Of a stretch of 64,000 bases of DNA, positions 11,489 through 24,400 are shown piece after piece. The notes under the pieces are model-generated. The model had not been told where the DNA came from. It did not search any database and saw only the letters and a program-made list of their open reading frames with translations. The DNA lies in contig JAVTVJ010000772.1 in the NCBI GenBank assembly GCA_034509425.1, positions 62,001-126,000 of the forward strand. Reading direction: 5' to 3'. This DNA comes from Eopsaltria australis (lineage: Eukaryota > Chordata > Aves > Passeriformes > Petroicidae). How positions within the stretch are numbered: the stretch's first letter is position 1; each line of letters opens with the position of its first letter. The position numbers and the translations under genes were made by a program.

Positions 11489-12067
11489 TGTTGCGTTCCC
11501 TGCTTTATCCCGCCCCGGTACCGGCAGCAGAGCGCTAGCATGAACCTGGGAGGCCGTTCGTGTTCTAGAAGGCTTCCCCGGTGAGCCGATGAGGACACCG
11601 CTAGTCCACGTCCCGGTCTGAGATGTTGCCCTCAGAGCACGGCGAGATAGCAAAGAACTCCCAGAGAAGGAGGGCTCTTAGTGTGTGAATTCGGTAGGTT
11701 TATTACCCCCAAGGGAGCACAGAGATCAAGAGCCCAGAACAGCTCATTACATGGGTATTTAAGGGAGGAACAACATCCAATAAACTGAGGGCAAAGGGGC
11801 AATACATGGGAGGGGCCGGGGTACATTGCCGAATGGGGTTTAGGGAGGGGAGGGGGAAGAGAGAACAACGAATGAACAAGGGAGTGACAGGGAATTTCCC
11901 AGAACGGGGAAACATAACAGACAAATCAAGGAACCAATAGCAGGAACTTGGGGTTTGTGGCTTGGTGGTCCAAACCACTGCCTCTGGGAGCTTCGGGGGG
12001 AAACTCTCGGTCTGTGGAACATGCCACCGGAAGTCCTCGTCTTTCCTGGTTCTGAACCACCGCAACA
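11489..12067 (-). mobile_element. Solo LTR (579 bp) with perfect 6-bp target duplication
   Basis: The ends are TGTTGCG and CGCAACA, a perfect 7-bp inverted pair, flanked by GTTATG at 11,483-11,488 and again at 12,068-12,073. A 6-bp duplication fits class II (ERVK, alpha/beta-like) integrase. Minus-strand signals give the orientation: TATA-like TTAAATA at 11,756-11,762 and AATAAA at 11,699-11,704, with the U5 side toward 11,489. No internal retroviral sequence remains, so the provirus was lost by LTR-LTR recombination. Confidence 0.93.
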
Positions 12068-12194
12068 GTTATGTGGGTCTTAAAAAAATGTTACTACTAC
12101 AATTGCAGTAGAGAATGAAATTCACTTGGGCCTTGATAAATCAAGCTTCTAATACTCCCAGTGTCAGTTCAGTGGACTTAGATCTGTGTTCATT

Positions 12195-13838
12195 CCTTTA
12201 CAGCTGATGTTAGCAGAATAGCAACCTTGGACTTCCAGAGGGCAGACTGTGGCCTGTTTAGGAGCATCTTTGGCAGAGTCCATTGGGAGGCAGTTCTGAA
12301 GAGCAAGGGAGTCCAGGAAGGAGGGACATTCTCCAAGGAGACTTGTCTGTCCCCACATGCTGGAAGACAAGCAGGTGAGGAAGAAGATACAGTGACATAG
12401 GATGGGAAAACTGGGGTTACTTAGTGCTTTCTTTGTCTCAGTCTTTAATAGTAAGATGAGTTGATGTCTAGATACCAAGCCCCCTGAACTGAGAGACTGG
12501 GACAGGGAGCAGAATGAAACTCCCATAAACCATCACCAGTTGGTCAAAGGAGGTGATTGCCCTGCTCTGCTTGCTGTGATGTGGTCCTGCCTTGAGCGTT
12601 GTGTGCAGTGTTGGGTACCACAATATAAAACAGGCATTAGGCTGTTAGAGAGTGTCCAAAGGAGGGCCATGAGGATGGTGAAAGGTCTGGAGGGGAGGCT
12701 GTATGGGGCATGGCTGAGGACAGTCAGTCTGTTCAGCCTGGAGGAGACTGAGGGGAGGCCTCATCATGGCCTACAACTTTCTCGTGAGGGGAAGAGGAGG
12801 GGCAGGTGCCAAGTTCTTCACTCTTGTGACCAGTGACAAGACTCAAGGAAATGGCCTGAAGTTGTGTCAGAGGACGTTTAGGCTGGATATCATGAGAAGT
12901 TTCTTCACCCAGAGGGTGGCTGGGCACTGGAACAGGCTCCCCAGGGAAGTAGTCACAGCACTAAGCCTGACAGAATTCAAGAAGCATTTGGACAACGCTC
13001 TCAGGCACATAGTGTTACTCTTGGGGTGTCCTGTGCAGGGCCAGGAATTGGACTTGATCCTTGCGGGTCACTTCCAATTCAGCATAGCCTATGTTTCTAG
13101 GAAGGGGAAATGGTCAGTGACCACTTAGACACACACAAGCCTATAGGGCCAGATGGAATCCACCCTAGGGTACTAAGGGAGCTCGCAGAAGAGATTGCCC
13201 AACCACTTTCCATCATTTACCAGCAGTCCTGACTAACTGGGGAGGTCCCAGGTGACTGGAGGTTAGCTGATGTGATGCCAATCTACAAGAAAAGCTGGAA
13301 GGAAGATCTGGGGAACTACAGGCCTGTCAACTTGAGCTCAGTGCCAGGGAATGTCCTGGAGTACATAATTTTGAGTGCCATCAAACAGCATGTACAGGAC
13401 AACCAGAAGATTAGGCCAGCCAGCACGGGTTTGTGAAAGGCAGGTCCTGCTTGATTATCCTCATCTTCTATGACAGGCGACCTCTCTCCATGACAGGTGA
13501 CCTGCTTAGTGGATAGGGAAAGGCTGTAGATGTTGTCTGTCTGGACTTTAGTCCATCTTGACACTATTTCCCATTGCATTATCCTGAAGAACCTGGGTGC
13601 TCGTGGCTTGGATGGGTGCACTGTTCAGTGTGTAGAAAACTGCCTGTATGGCCAGGCCCAGAGAGAGGTGGTGACTAGAGATACATCCAGCTGGTAGCTG
13701 GTGAGTAGCTGTATTCCTGAGGGCTCAGGACTAGGGCCAATCCTGTTTAATGTCTTTATAAACGGTCTGGATGAGGGGATCCAATGTACCCTTAGTCAGT
13801 TTGCAGGTGACACCGTGTTGGGTGGGAGTGTTGATTTG
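12195..13838 (+). mobile_element. CR1 LINE (outer copy), ORF2 fragment, interrupted
   Basis: Two blocks belong to one CR1 ORF2: 12,195-12,540 (the region between endonuclease and reverse transcriptase) and 13,096-13,838 (reverse transcriptase). The second block shows recognisable landmarks, such as the GPDGIHPRVLREL-type stretch, the 'GNYRP' stretch, and 'LGPILFN' before the palm. The catalytic ADD of the palm is changed to AGD (about 13,810-13,820) and there are many stops and frameshifts. It ends abruptly at about 13,838 before the rest of ORF2. The gap between the blocks is exactly filled by another CR1 3' end. Confidence 0.85.
12541..13095 (+). mobile_element. CR1 LINE (inner copy), ORF2 end and 3' UTR, nested
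   Basis: This contains the last ~100 codons of CR1 ORF2 (landmarks: 'LLESVQRRA', 'KGLEG', 'LFSLEETEG', 'GHWNRLPREV') and the 3' UTR ending near 13,095 with the 'gatccttgcgggtcacttccaattcag' type tail. ORF2 is broken by frameshifts. The sequence on its right resumes the outer CR1 where the left part stopped, so this is a 5'-truncated copy that jumped into the outer one. The precise left junction is uncertain by a few bases. Confidence 0.87.
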
Positions 13839-13839
13839 C

Positions 13840-16800
13840 TGTGTCTCTGCCTTTCCCACGCAGAGGCAGGAGCTGTGGTCTGCTGAGGTCTCTGCTCTCA
13901 AGAGCAAGGACACATTTAACCACAGTTCACCTGGAGGCACAGAGTATGGGTGAGTATGAGCTTGCTTTAATGCAGTCAGCTTCAGAAATGCGCTGTAAAA
14001 TGTGTCCCAGTAAGTGTTTGGACAGGTAGCCCATGCTGAAGCTGTGTTTCATTGGTACTTGAGGTGGCTATCCTGACACAGTGGGTCTCTGTGCATAGTC
14101 ATTAATCCCCAAGGTACCTTAAGTCCCTGCTGCCTCCTTGCTCAGTTAGATGGCTAACAGCTATTGTTTTCTGAGTTCCCATTTATTTACCGCCAGTGTG
14201 AATGCATCGCTCACCAGCAGAGCCCTGAGGAGGTGCTGCTGAGGCTGCCGGGGCCCCAGTGGTGTGGGCTGGCTGGTCCTGAGCTGGTCAGGCAGGTGGC
14301 CAGAGCTCTCCTCTGTCAGCAGAACAGGAGCTACGTGAAACTCAGCCAGGAGCTTGGCTGGTGTTCTGCATCTGCTCTTGGCTGTGTGCTTTTCATGCCC
14401 CTGCTGCTGGGGCTCGGCTGGCAGGACTTTGACTTGTGCGCCTGGCCCTGCTGCCTTTCGGACCTAGCTTTGGGGGGAATTATTTGGAAAGACAAGGAGG
14501 AGACTGTGTGTGATTCCTTGTTTTCTTTGGTAGACAGAAACAAAAAAAATCCTAAAATATCCTGAAATATTAATTTATCTAATCAAATTTATGGTGACAC
14601 ATGAAAGGAGAACAGAGTTGTATTTGTTCTTCTAGTGACAGAATTGAATTGCATTGTGCCAATCAGGTATACATTCCTGAGATCAGATGAAACAGGTTTT
14701 TTTAGTGAGGAAAACGCCTGCTATCTTATGAAAACACTGGAAAAACTATCCAAAGGGGACTTTGTTTTTATTTGTCATTTTCAGAAGTGTATCTGAAATG
14801 CACTAGTTGGCTAAATGATTCATTGCAATTACATTATCAGGTGGACTTAGCACTTTTGCTCTTTAGTCATTAATTAAAAGACTGGATTTTTGAATATATT
14901 TACTACCTGCAGAAATTTTAAGTTTTTTTTTTCAGAAAACTTAAACCTGTGGTTTTTTTGAACTGTTCCTTCTGATCCACAACTAGTTATTATTCATGGA
15001 CTATAACTGCTTTTCTAAAGTTACATATGATTTTCTCCTTCCCCTGATTTTAGTATTGGTCTTTCTTTAAAGAAGAGCAATGATCTGTGATTAAAGCTTG
15101 TTCTTGGTCACATATTCATACATGAATACAGGAGAATGGTCAGAACTGGAGAATATGTCTGCCTGAACACTGTACAGACACACATGATAAACATATGATT
15201 GTAGCCAAGTAGATAAAAAAAGACAAATTTACTGCTTGTCAGCTGCCTTTCAGAGACACACCAGCAGAAAAATTGACCCAGAATTTTTGTGTTATCTACA
15301 GAGTGCTATCAATCACAGGCAAATATAAATCCTAATTATATTCTAATTAGAAAAAAACCATAAACTCAAACCCATATTTGTCATGAAAAGTCTTTGTACT
15401 TGATACTGAATTTTCAGTTTATTCAATTTATGGTGCTATTAGTGATGTCTATCCACATTCACCATCACAATTTTTTTTCATTTGCACCACTTAGCCAAGC
15501 TGATATTAAAGCTGATTTTTCTTTTGCCAGGTGTCAATGTTAGGATAAAACATTTTGGAAAATTTCAGCAGGTATTATTTGTTAGTGTTCTCCAATAGAA
15601 ATAGATATAGGCAGGATGTTGTTTTTTCTCTACAGTGAGAAAAATGTGCATGATCATGACTGTAAATAGAGAAAGGGAAAAAAGATTTTGTCTGTATTTA
15701 TAGCTGGAACCTTTTACAGAATATGAGTTTAGTTTCAGTCTTAGATCATGCAAGTAGGATTTTCCCATGTGTACTGCAGCTCTGTTAAGAGTTTAGCATT
15801 TCATTCTCCTGAGCTGTCGCTGACCCTGAGTACACAGAAGTTTCACATATCCTGAGAAGACAACTGTGTGTGTGGTGTCCCCATTTCATGATTTCAAACA
15901 TTGCTTTCCTTCTCTTTTGCCTCTGGTGCAGCAGCCTGCTCTCATCCCCAACATCACAACTCATCAAGAGGACAATGATTCCCTTTTTCTCTGGGACATG
16001 GTCTTCTGTGACTCATGAGCTGCGGAGGGTGAGATGTCACCTGAAGGAAATGCAGTGAGTGGGGAACACTGTGTTGTAGAGGATAGTGGAAGAATATGAG
16101 AGGAAATGCAGGATGGAGGGGGAAAACCAGAATAATGCCATAACCTGAGTTGCCCCACACTGCTGGTAGGTGGAGTCTTGTACTTTGGCCCCTGTCAGGC
16201 ACTTCTTGTGAAGCTGGTTTAGCCATATATGTCTAAATTGCTCAGCAGGTGCAATTGATTGTGTAATGATCATTTTCATCACTGTTTTGAGTGGTCTAGT
16301 TTCAGACAACTTTTGCAGCAAGCCTAAAAATCTTGAAAATAGTTAATTTTGAAAGAGGCACTGATAATACTGCTGTGACTCCCATTACATTTTAGTACTG
16401 GGCAATCATTTCCATAAGGCTATAAAAGGCTCCTGGAAAAAAAGTTTGGAATTCAGAGGAAAAGGGCGTGAAGTACCAAGGATAAGTCTACAGGGCTTTC
16501 AACTCAGCTTATATTCATAGACCTGCTTGGTGCTGGTTGAACACTGAGACACCAATATTTTTGAGTATTTAATTTTTTCTCTTGGAAGCCAGTATATGGA
16601 CAGGAAGTATAGAAAACAAGCAGATTAAAAAGGGATTTCATGGTATCTCTAAAAACTGACCAGGGCTTGTTACAAGACAAGTTTACAATGGTATTTTTGA
16701 TTAAATTCTTTGTCAAAAAGACAGTTAAAAGAGATTTCATACTGAAAAAATTATTTTGCAGACTCTTGAAAATGTTGGGCTTCGATTAGCATTTTACAAG

Positions 16801-16904
16801 GGAAAAAACATTATAGAAGTTATAGGTGATTGAAGTTGCTTTTTAAATGGGAGGGATAATAATGGTAAATAGCATTATGTCCATTGTGTCTCAGTCTTGA
16901 AGAA
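13840..16904. other. Non-coding stretch, one unexplained GC-rich ORF
   Basis: The first ~700 bases are GC-richer than the neighbours and hold a 133-codon open frame (14,164-14,565) with no match I recognise; an acceptor-like 'tttaccgccag' precedes 14,194. Its cysteine- and leucine-rich product has no visible domain. From 14,570 on the sequence is AT-rich with no signal. Confidence 0.5.
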
Positions 16905-17443
16905 ATGGTCCTGGGGTGCATCAGGCACAGCATCGCCAGCCGATCGAGGGAGGGGATTGTCCCACTCTGCTCTGCACTGCGGTGGACTCACTTCAAGTCC
17001 TGGAGGCAGTTTGGGTTCCACAATCTCATGAAGATCTAAAGCTCTTAGAGAGTGTCCAAAGCGGGGCCATGGAGATGGTGAAGTGTCTAGAGGGGAAACC
17101 ATATGAAGAGTGGCTGAGGTCACTTGGTCTGTTCAGCCTGGAGGAGACTGAGGGGGGACCTCATTGCAGTCTGCAGCTTCCTCATGAGGGGGAGAGGAAG
17201 GGCAGACACTGATCTCTCTGGTGACCAGTGGCAGTGACCATGAAGTTGTGTCAGGGGAGCTTTGGATATTAGGAAAAGGTTCTTCACCCAGTGGGTGATT
17301 GGGCACTGGAACAGGTTCTCCAGAGAAGTGGGCATAGCACCAAGCCTGACAGAGTTCAAGGAACACTTGGACAATACTTTCAGGTACATTGGTGGGAATT
17401 CTGGTTCTATACACACTAATGCTATTCTCTGATTCTGTAATCA
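16905..17443 (+). mobile_element. CR1 LINE 3' end (ORF2 end plus 3' UTR)
   Basis: The same region of CR1 ORF2 is present as in the copy at 12.5 kb ('LLESVQSGA', 'KPYEEWLRSLGLFSLEE'), followed by 'tggtgattgggcactggaacagg' encoded region and a degraded tail ending around 17,443 with 'attctctgattctgta'. Frame breaks make it dead. Confidence 0.87.
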
Positions 17444-19781
17444 CTGACCTAGTTCAGAGGTGCAAATTTGTGAAAACAGAACTGACTCCTTGCCTGCTGT
17501 GGAGTTGTTGGAAGTTTTCCCACTACCTTCAACAGAAGTGAACTTTCAGGCATTTTTCCTGTCTGAAGCTGCTCATAATGGAATGTGCCTTTGCTACAAA
17601 TGGAGATGCAAATGAATTTGCTTCAGGGCTACTTCTGCTGAACTGGGGCTTTTTCAGCCTTGGTGACTATATTCCTATGCAATGCTGCATTTAAGAATCA
17701 AAAACAAATCAAAATTTGATTAACAGAGAAATTAGACTTCTAATAATAAAAATGAGAATTGGATTTGGATAAATAAATGGCTTTAGATGAATCCTTTGTT
17801 TCATGGAAGGTTTACCTTAGGAATTAGATTTGTGTAAATTAAGTCTAGAAGCTTTTATAAAATGGCAACTTCTGTGTTTCATGTAAGCATGAAGAGAACA
17901 TGCACACCCAAAGAGGTTTCAGTAGGCTGTATAAGTATTGATTTAGATAATCTGCATGAAAGCAAAAATATTTTCCATTTTTTTTTTCCTTTAAAACAAC
18001 TGTTATATACAAATGAGTACCATTCAGCACCTAAGATGTACCCATTGCATCTAGCTGTCCAACACACAGTGATTCCCAAATGCATGTTGTGAGACTTGGA
18101 AGCAGAAAAAGGAAAAGTTATGGAAAAATGGCATCCAATTCTGCCAGAGTTGCTCTTGTTTTTCCCTTTGTTAGTCAATTTGTATGTCTCTCACCTTTAC
18201 TGTGCTTTGGATGCATGTTGCTAAGAACTGACATATCTACTGAAATTCAGATTTGCCATTTGTACTGATAGGGTTTTTTAATCTCCATTTTACTATGACA
18301 TTACATCAGCATTTTGTGTGTGCCTCCCCCCCCCCCCCCCCCATACTTCCCCAGCTTAAAGATGTGCTCTTTTAGATTTTTTTGTGTGACTTTAACAATG
18401 TTCTGTTCACATTTCCTTAGACAGACCCAACAATTGCTTCTTGACCCATTTTAACACCTTTTGAGTATCATCTTCAAAGTGTAACTGTCTTTGACAATGA
18501 AAGAGACCTTCCTATTGTCTGGTCCTTCCAGGCAATCTTTAGCATTGAGTTAAATGGCTTTCAGATGTAGGAGTTGGCTGGAAGGAAGGAGACAAAGTGG
18601 TCTGTTGTTTCTGAGTGACTTTGCTTGATTTTCCCTTTTTTCTTTTAGAATGGTGCATTTCTATAGAAGACATTTTGACAGGTGCAATATGCTTTGAACT
18701 GTTGCGTCAGATAATTCTTTTGTCTTGGTTTTTCCCAGCAGAGTGGTACATCTCCTTAGGATGCTGATATGCATATTGTTTGCTTTTCATTTAGTGTGGT
18801 GAAGCCTTCCACCCTCCTTTTCTCTCTCCCCCTCTAACTTTTTTAATGGCTCTTTGCATATATGTAGCTGACCCAGATGAGAAGGCAGAGTGACCATGAC
18901 TTAAACCTCTCTCTCCAAACTTTTGATCATGATAAGTGACACCTAAAACTCAGGAAATTATAATGGTAACAGAGAAAGAGGTGGAAAAGACACACAAAAG
19001 CACAACCTCAAATAAAATCATGTTAAAATCTCATCTGACTGCAATGAACTACGCTTGGGTGAAAAACACGGTTTCAGGGCTCTTTCTTCAGAGCAGGAAA
19101 TATTTAGCTTTGTTCATCTGAGCACTGGCCGAGGTGAAAACAAACTGTAGTCCCATCACATAATCAAAACTGGTTTGAGAGGAAAAGAAGAGCTCCAAGC
19201 TAAAGTTTTAATACTTATGTTTTGTCTTGCTTCTAGCAAGGATGTTTTATTTCTTTCTTAATACTCTTACAGTTACTGCAGAAAATATTTATCAAGCAGG
19301 TAGATTAATTTATTTGGAGTATGCAGAGCATGTTCTATGTTTGTAGCCAATGTTTTTGAAGTGTCAGCTCTGAGGGTTTTTAGTCCTGCTATGAATTACT
19401 GTGTTGTAAATAGCAGCACTGGTAAACGGGTCATGCAGAGAACATATTGGGATTTGTGCCTGATGCTGTCTTTCTGCATCAGCCCCTGCTTCTGCCTGCC
19501 TGCCTGACTTTCTGCCTGTTTTTGACTTAAACAGTTTTTTACTACTACCTTTGATGTCTTTTTCTTATTTTCAGAGTTAACATCCCTTCTTTTGGTGGCC
19601 TGGGTATGAGTCTCATTCATTGTGTCACGAATGACATCCGTATTACTGAAAGACAATCTGACCCTGAAAAATTGGAAACAAGATCTTCTTTTGCAGTTGC
19701 TTCACATGGCACAAACTCAATGGGGAAGAGAGATTTAAAGACTGCCAATCAAACAGAGGAATGGACAACAATTTACTGTAA
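17444..19781. other. AT-rich non-coding stretch, no gene seen
   Basis: No open frame above about 100 codons and no recognised repeat other than the C17 run at 18,326-18,342. Confidence 0.6.
18326..18342 (+). repeat. C17 homopolymer
   Basis: Seventeen consecutive C after a short tgcct lead. Such G-runs on the other strand can disturb sequencing, so length may be approximate. Confidence 0.95.
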
Positions 19782-19786
19782 CAGGG

Positions 19787-20918
19787 TGTTGCGGTTTCGA
19801 GGTTTGGGAATTTGATTTTGTTGTGAGATAAGGATTAATAGTAGGCAAAAGCAGGTTTATACTTTAAGGAATACAAAAAGGAATTTTATTAACAGATGTA
19901 AAACAGGAATAATAATTAGGCATTAACACAACTTTTCAGAACACTCTTTTCCCTTCCCCACCTTTCTTATTTTCTTTCTTGCTGACCATACAAAAGGTAA
20001 CACTTCAACTTATAGTTAATCTACCACCTCTGGAACAAAACAGTTTTCTTAATTTATGTAGAGAGAGAAGCTTTCTTTTGTTTTATCATGTTGACTCCCA
20101 TAGGAAACACAGTTTCTATGATTATTAGCTTTCTAGTAAGCAATTCTCTCTTTGAAGAGAGGTATTTGCTTTTCTAGACCCCTTCCCATTTCAGTAGCTT
20201 TCCCAGGGCCACACCAATGGACATATGATGGTCATTGAGGTGTTCTTTTGAGAGCAAATGTTTCTATTACAGTGACAATGGCATCCCCTTATTTTATCAT
20301 CAGCAACACAAGTCTTCTTCTACTGTTTTCCTGGGGCGAGGAAAGAAAAATCTTAATACACAAAAGTCTCAGTCTACTGCTTATAACTTAGATCATTATA
20401 TTCCTTTTTTCTCACCTCTTTTAGACCATTATTCATATATTACAGGGTGTATTACAGCTAACTTTATCAACATGTTTTTACAAAAGAACTTTCAGCAGTA
20501 AAGCACTTCTCATCTCTTCCTTCTTTGAAAATAAGCTTGGTTATATTCATTAACTCAAAGTCTTTATGTTGTACCTTTCGTAGGTGCTTTCATTTCTGTG
20601 CTCTTTCTGTGTGGGAAGAAAAAATGAATACTTCCAAAGTCCCATTCTGATGTTAGAAAGAAACAGTTAATTTGTCTTTTTGGCTGGGCAATAGTCACGT
20701 GGCTTTTGCCCGCGTGGTTTGAATGTTATAAGTCCGTGCCTGAACCGGAGAAAAGGAGTCTGTGCTGTCTCCCCACCCAAGCTGCGTTTTAGTTGTGGGA
20801 GCCCGGCGAGACTGCACCTGTGCTGCAGAGAGCTGGTCTAAGTCTCCTTTCTGTGCTGAGCCACGCGGGGCCGCCCGGCGGGATTTATGTCCGAGCTCCG
20901 CGGGAGGAGCCCAGTCTG

Positions 20919-20962
<44 letters not shown>

Positions 20963-21405
20963 CCGAGTTCACTGCGGAGCTAACCGGGCGGGGAGGGGAG
21001 CTCTCGAAACCTACGGGGCCCGACCTCAAACTCTCTTCCCGCCGGGCTGCGCCGCGGAGAAGCGATCGGCCTGGCCCAAACTAGGCGAGCAGAGCCGGCG
21101 AAGTTCTTTAGCCAGGGACAGCAGAATGAAACAGCTTGAGTTCTCTCTCTCTCCTCCCCCTCCCCGCGCCATGCGGGTTGGTAGCCCCAGGCCATGTGGC
21201 CTGAGGAGACCTTACCCAGCTCTGGCGCGGAGAGGGAGAGCGACTTCTTTCTTCAGCAAACTGGAAGCTTCAAAGAGCGTCTCTTCAGGTGCTTTCTTGG
21301 TTTTATGAGTTTTTTTGGTAGGCGGAGTTTATGCTGGCTACTTCATTTCCGACTCCACTCCCTCTCTCTACACCGGGAATTCTTAACAGCAATTACCCCA
21401 TGACA
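19787..21405 (-). mobile_element. Long solo LTR (1619 bp), 5-bp target duplication
   Basis: Ends TGTTGCGG and CCATGACA; CAGGG flanks it at 19,782-19,786 and 21,406-21,410. A 5-bp duplication fits an ERVL-type integrase. Minus-strand orientation is inferred from AATAAA (19,885-19,890, about 100 bases from the end) and a CATAAAA TATA-like box (21,301-21,307, about 100 bases from the start), and because the terminal ~100 bases align with the 3' end of the plus-strand LTR at 50,499-51,986. The part between is long, with a CpG-rich core at about 20,700-21,260. A near-identical family member is at 58,695-60,405. Open frames in it, including one of 171 codons, are by-products of the CT/AG repeat and GC-rich core. 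Confidence 0.93.
20923..20959 (+). repeat. (CT)n microsatellite in the LTR
   Basis: About 18 CT units. The homologous LTR at 58.7 kb has the same array at 59,923-59,957, so the repeat was already in the ancestral LTR. Confidence 0.97.
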
Positions 21406-21410
21406 CAGGG

Positions 21411-24400
21411 AGAGGTGACTTGGAAAGTGCTGCTTTATGAATCCTTGCAGAATATCTGAGAACTCAGTTTAATAGCTCATGGAATATGTGTTTAGAATAT
21501 TTATACCGCGTTCTTATAAAATCAGGGACTAGCAGCTAAATCTCTGTAAACCATAGTTCATTGACCTGGTGGCCTAATTTCTGAAAATGGCAGGAACCCA
21601 TAAAACTGTGTTTTTCACAGTCAGAGTGAGAGTATATAGGCTAGCATTTTAGCCGATGAGGCAATTTTAAAATTGTGTATGTTATTATGATATATAGTGG
21701 GTATTCTTGAATTGAAAAAAAATATAATTACTTCTTCTAAATGATAATATTTATGGGAAGCTTTTGAATGGTGCTTATGATAGGGCAAACAGCGAATAGC
21801 TGTATTTTTCTCTTTACTAGTAGATGCCTCTACTAGTGCTGCAGAGTTCTACAGCAGTGCTTAAGCATTTGAGATCATGGGTCTGAAATAGATGGCTAAA
21901 ACATTGTTTGAAATTCAGTCTGCTGCCATAGAACGGTGCAAGTAATTGTTATACTTGACTGTAAAAGTGCTTCTTTGGGATCACTGTAATTTTCAATCTC
22001 TACAGTTACCTTTTCTTCAAGTAATTCCTGTTTACATTGCAACTCTTACTTTTGAAAGTCAGTCATACAAACAAGATACAAAATCTGTTTTATTAGCTAT
22101 TCTACTTTGCTGAAAACACAGTATTTTTGCCATCTCTGTTCTATGCTCACTTGTTACCACAGTCTCTGGTTGTAGATTTATTTAGTTATCAGACTGATAA
22201 CTGGTTGAAACTCCTTATCTCTAAACAGTAGAAAATGTATTCACAACACCAGAAATTTCTAAACTGATTTTTGTAGTTATCTATTGTAGTATTCTGTAGG
22301 CAGCTAAGAATGGGTTCTCATGAAGATCGTTGGATGGTCTTAACAAGAGGCGTATTTACTGGCACCAACTCTAATTGGAGTGTGTCATGGGAAGCTCTCA
22401 TCTCAGGAGATCTGACATTTTTCCAGGAGGAACCAAGCAGATCTGATGTTAAATTGCTACAGGCTCTTTTGCAAAGTAGGGAATTTCTGAAGCTGGGAGA
22501 ATTTTTCCAAGGGACTCACAGGGCATGAATTTCTTGGGATGATGTGCATCACATTCAGTTTTATGGTTTCCCTTTCACTTCTTGAGGACATTGCATCGCT
22601 GAATAGATTGAAGGGGAACCCATGCCTTTTTCACAGGAGTCTAGTGTAAGCATGGCAGAGTCCCTGTTATGGTCATCAGTGAGATGGGTATTTATTACTT
22701 GATCAGTATCTGAAATTTCTATAGGGTTCTCATAAACAAAATGAAGGTGATTGCTCTTTTGATCAAGTCTAGTAAGAAAATATGCAGAGTTCTCACAGGC
22801 TGCTGATGTCTCAAAATATGTCCACTGTAACAATTCACAGGCTATACAAACTTCACGGTTGTCAAGTGTTCTGCTTGCCCTTGCCATATAGACATCATGG
22901 TTGTCACTGGAGATAGAGTGCCGTACCTTCTGCTCCAGACACAGAGGCTCCTCCTGTCAGGGTTGGTATCGTGTTGCAAGCATGGGGAGCCTATGCAAAT
23001 TGGAGAACATAATGCTGCTCATATGGGAGATGACTGTGCTAATTCCCACGTTAATCCCGTGAGTGAGTGCACTATGAACAAAACACTCATCCTAAGGCTG
23101 GCTAAGGCCAAGCCATGTGTTCCCACCACTGAGAAAACCTGTGGCTCCTCTCCAGGTAATCAACTGGACTCCCGAGTCCTCACTAAAATGTGCACCTGCC
23201 ACCTGATAGCATTTTCCATTATCCTAGAAGTGTTGAGTGTGGAATAATCTGTGAGGAATCCACTGATGAAATTACATTTAACATTAACTCTGAGTCTTTC
23301 TGCCAACTTGCTAAAGTTTGGATCACACAGTCAGCAAGAAAGCCATGTTGGGCTTGCCTTTGTCACAGGAATCGTTTCACCTGTCTGGCAAAATAACAAC
23401 AGATTGATGCAGCTTTCTTAGAGTGACAGAATGTGAGAAATACCACTTTTTCCCTGCTTAATGTTCAGGAACCATTCCAGGCTCATGGGATGGGAAAGAA
23501 TTCACTACTGAGTCAGGCAGTTGATGATAGTTGTAAGTCCCTTTCAGCTGAAAATATTCTACTCTACTCTACTCTACTCTACTCTACTCTACTCTTATAA
23601 TGATGATGTTTAACCACTGAGACTTTTCATTTATGGGGGATTTCTTTCATGTATGAATCTAAAGATTAATTGAAAGAGATGATGCACAGAGGCTACGCAA
23701 AGTTACTTTGATTCCTATTGAAATGTTTTATGTAGGATGTATATGGTTTCTGAAATGTTTCTGAATGACTTTGCTCTTTTTATTTGAGCTATGTCCTGTT
23801 TTGATGTATTTCCCTTTTGCAAAATACTGATTTGAGAAAAACAGTATGTTTCCCGAAATCATACTGATTTTATCACAATTTTTAACAAAAAATCCAAAGT
23901 GATTTCTTTCTTTTCAACTTCAAATTACTTTGTTCCATGTTTTCTTACTTATCTTTATTTTGTAATTTATTTTATGATACAAGATAAAAAAGAAAGGAAA
24001 TAAAAAATATCACCATGAAATATTTGATAATGCCAAACAAAGTCCATCCTTGTATGGATCTCTGCAGTAAAATCTTTTGATTCTACTTCCATGGGAAATA
24101 TCAACATAACATATTTTAAGTTAGATGCCTAATAGGTGCCCCCCATCACTTTTCCTTTATGTTTTTCTCTTCAGGTTTCTCAGACTTGAATATGATACAG
24201 AGAAAACTAATACACAAGCAGTTGCTGCTTTCTCTTTCCACTGAGTTTAGTTGATATACAGATTGCTGTTTCAGGATTTTTTCTGGTCTTCTTGCTTGAT
24301 TGAGAATTGAAACCAATCGCTTGGCTTGGCTTTAATCTGCCTGTTTGAAGTCTTGAGGGTGACCACTAGTATTAGTAGGGTGACTGACAGATAAATTGAA

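Noticed and set aside
20700..21260. CpG-rich block that looks like a promoter CpG island of a host gene
   Set aside because: The same block recurs at 59.6-60.2 kb inside a sister LTR, so it belongs to the LTR.
20793..21308. 171-codon plus-strand ORF in a GC-rich region
   Set aside because: It lies wholly inside a solo LTR, runs through the CT repeat as alternating Leu/Ser, and is antisense to the inferred LTR transcription.
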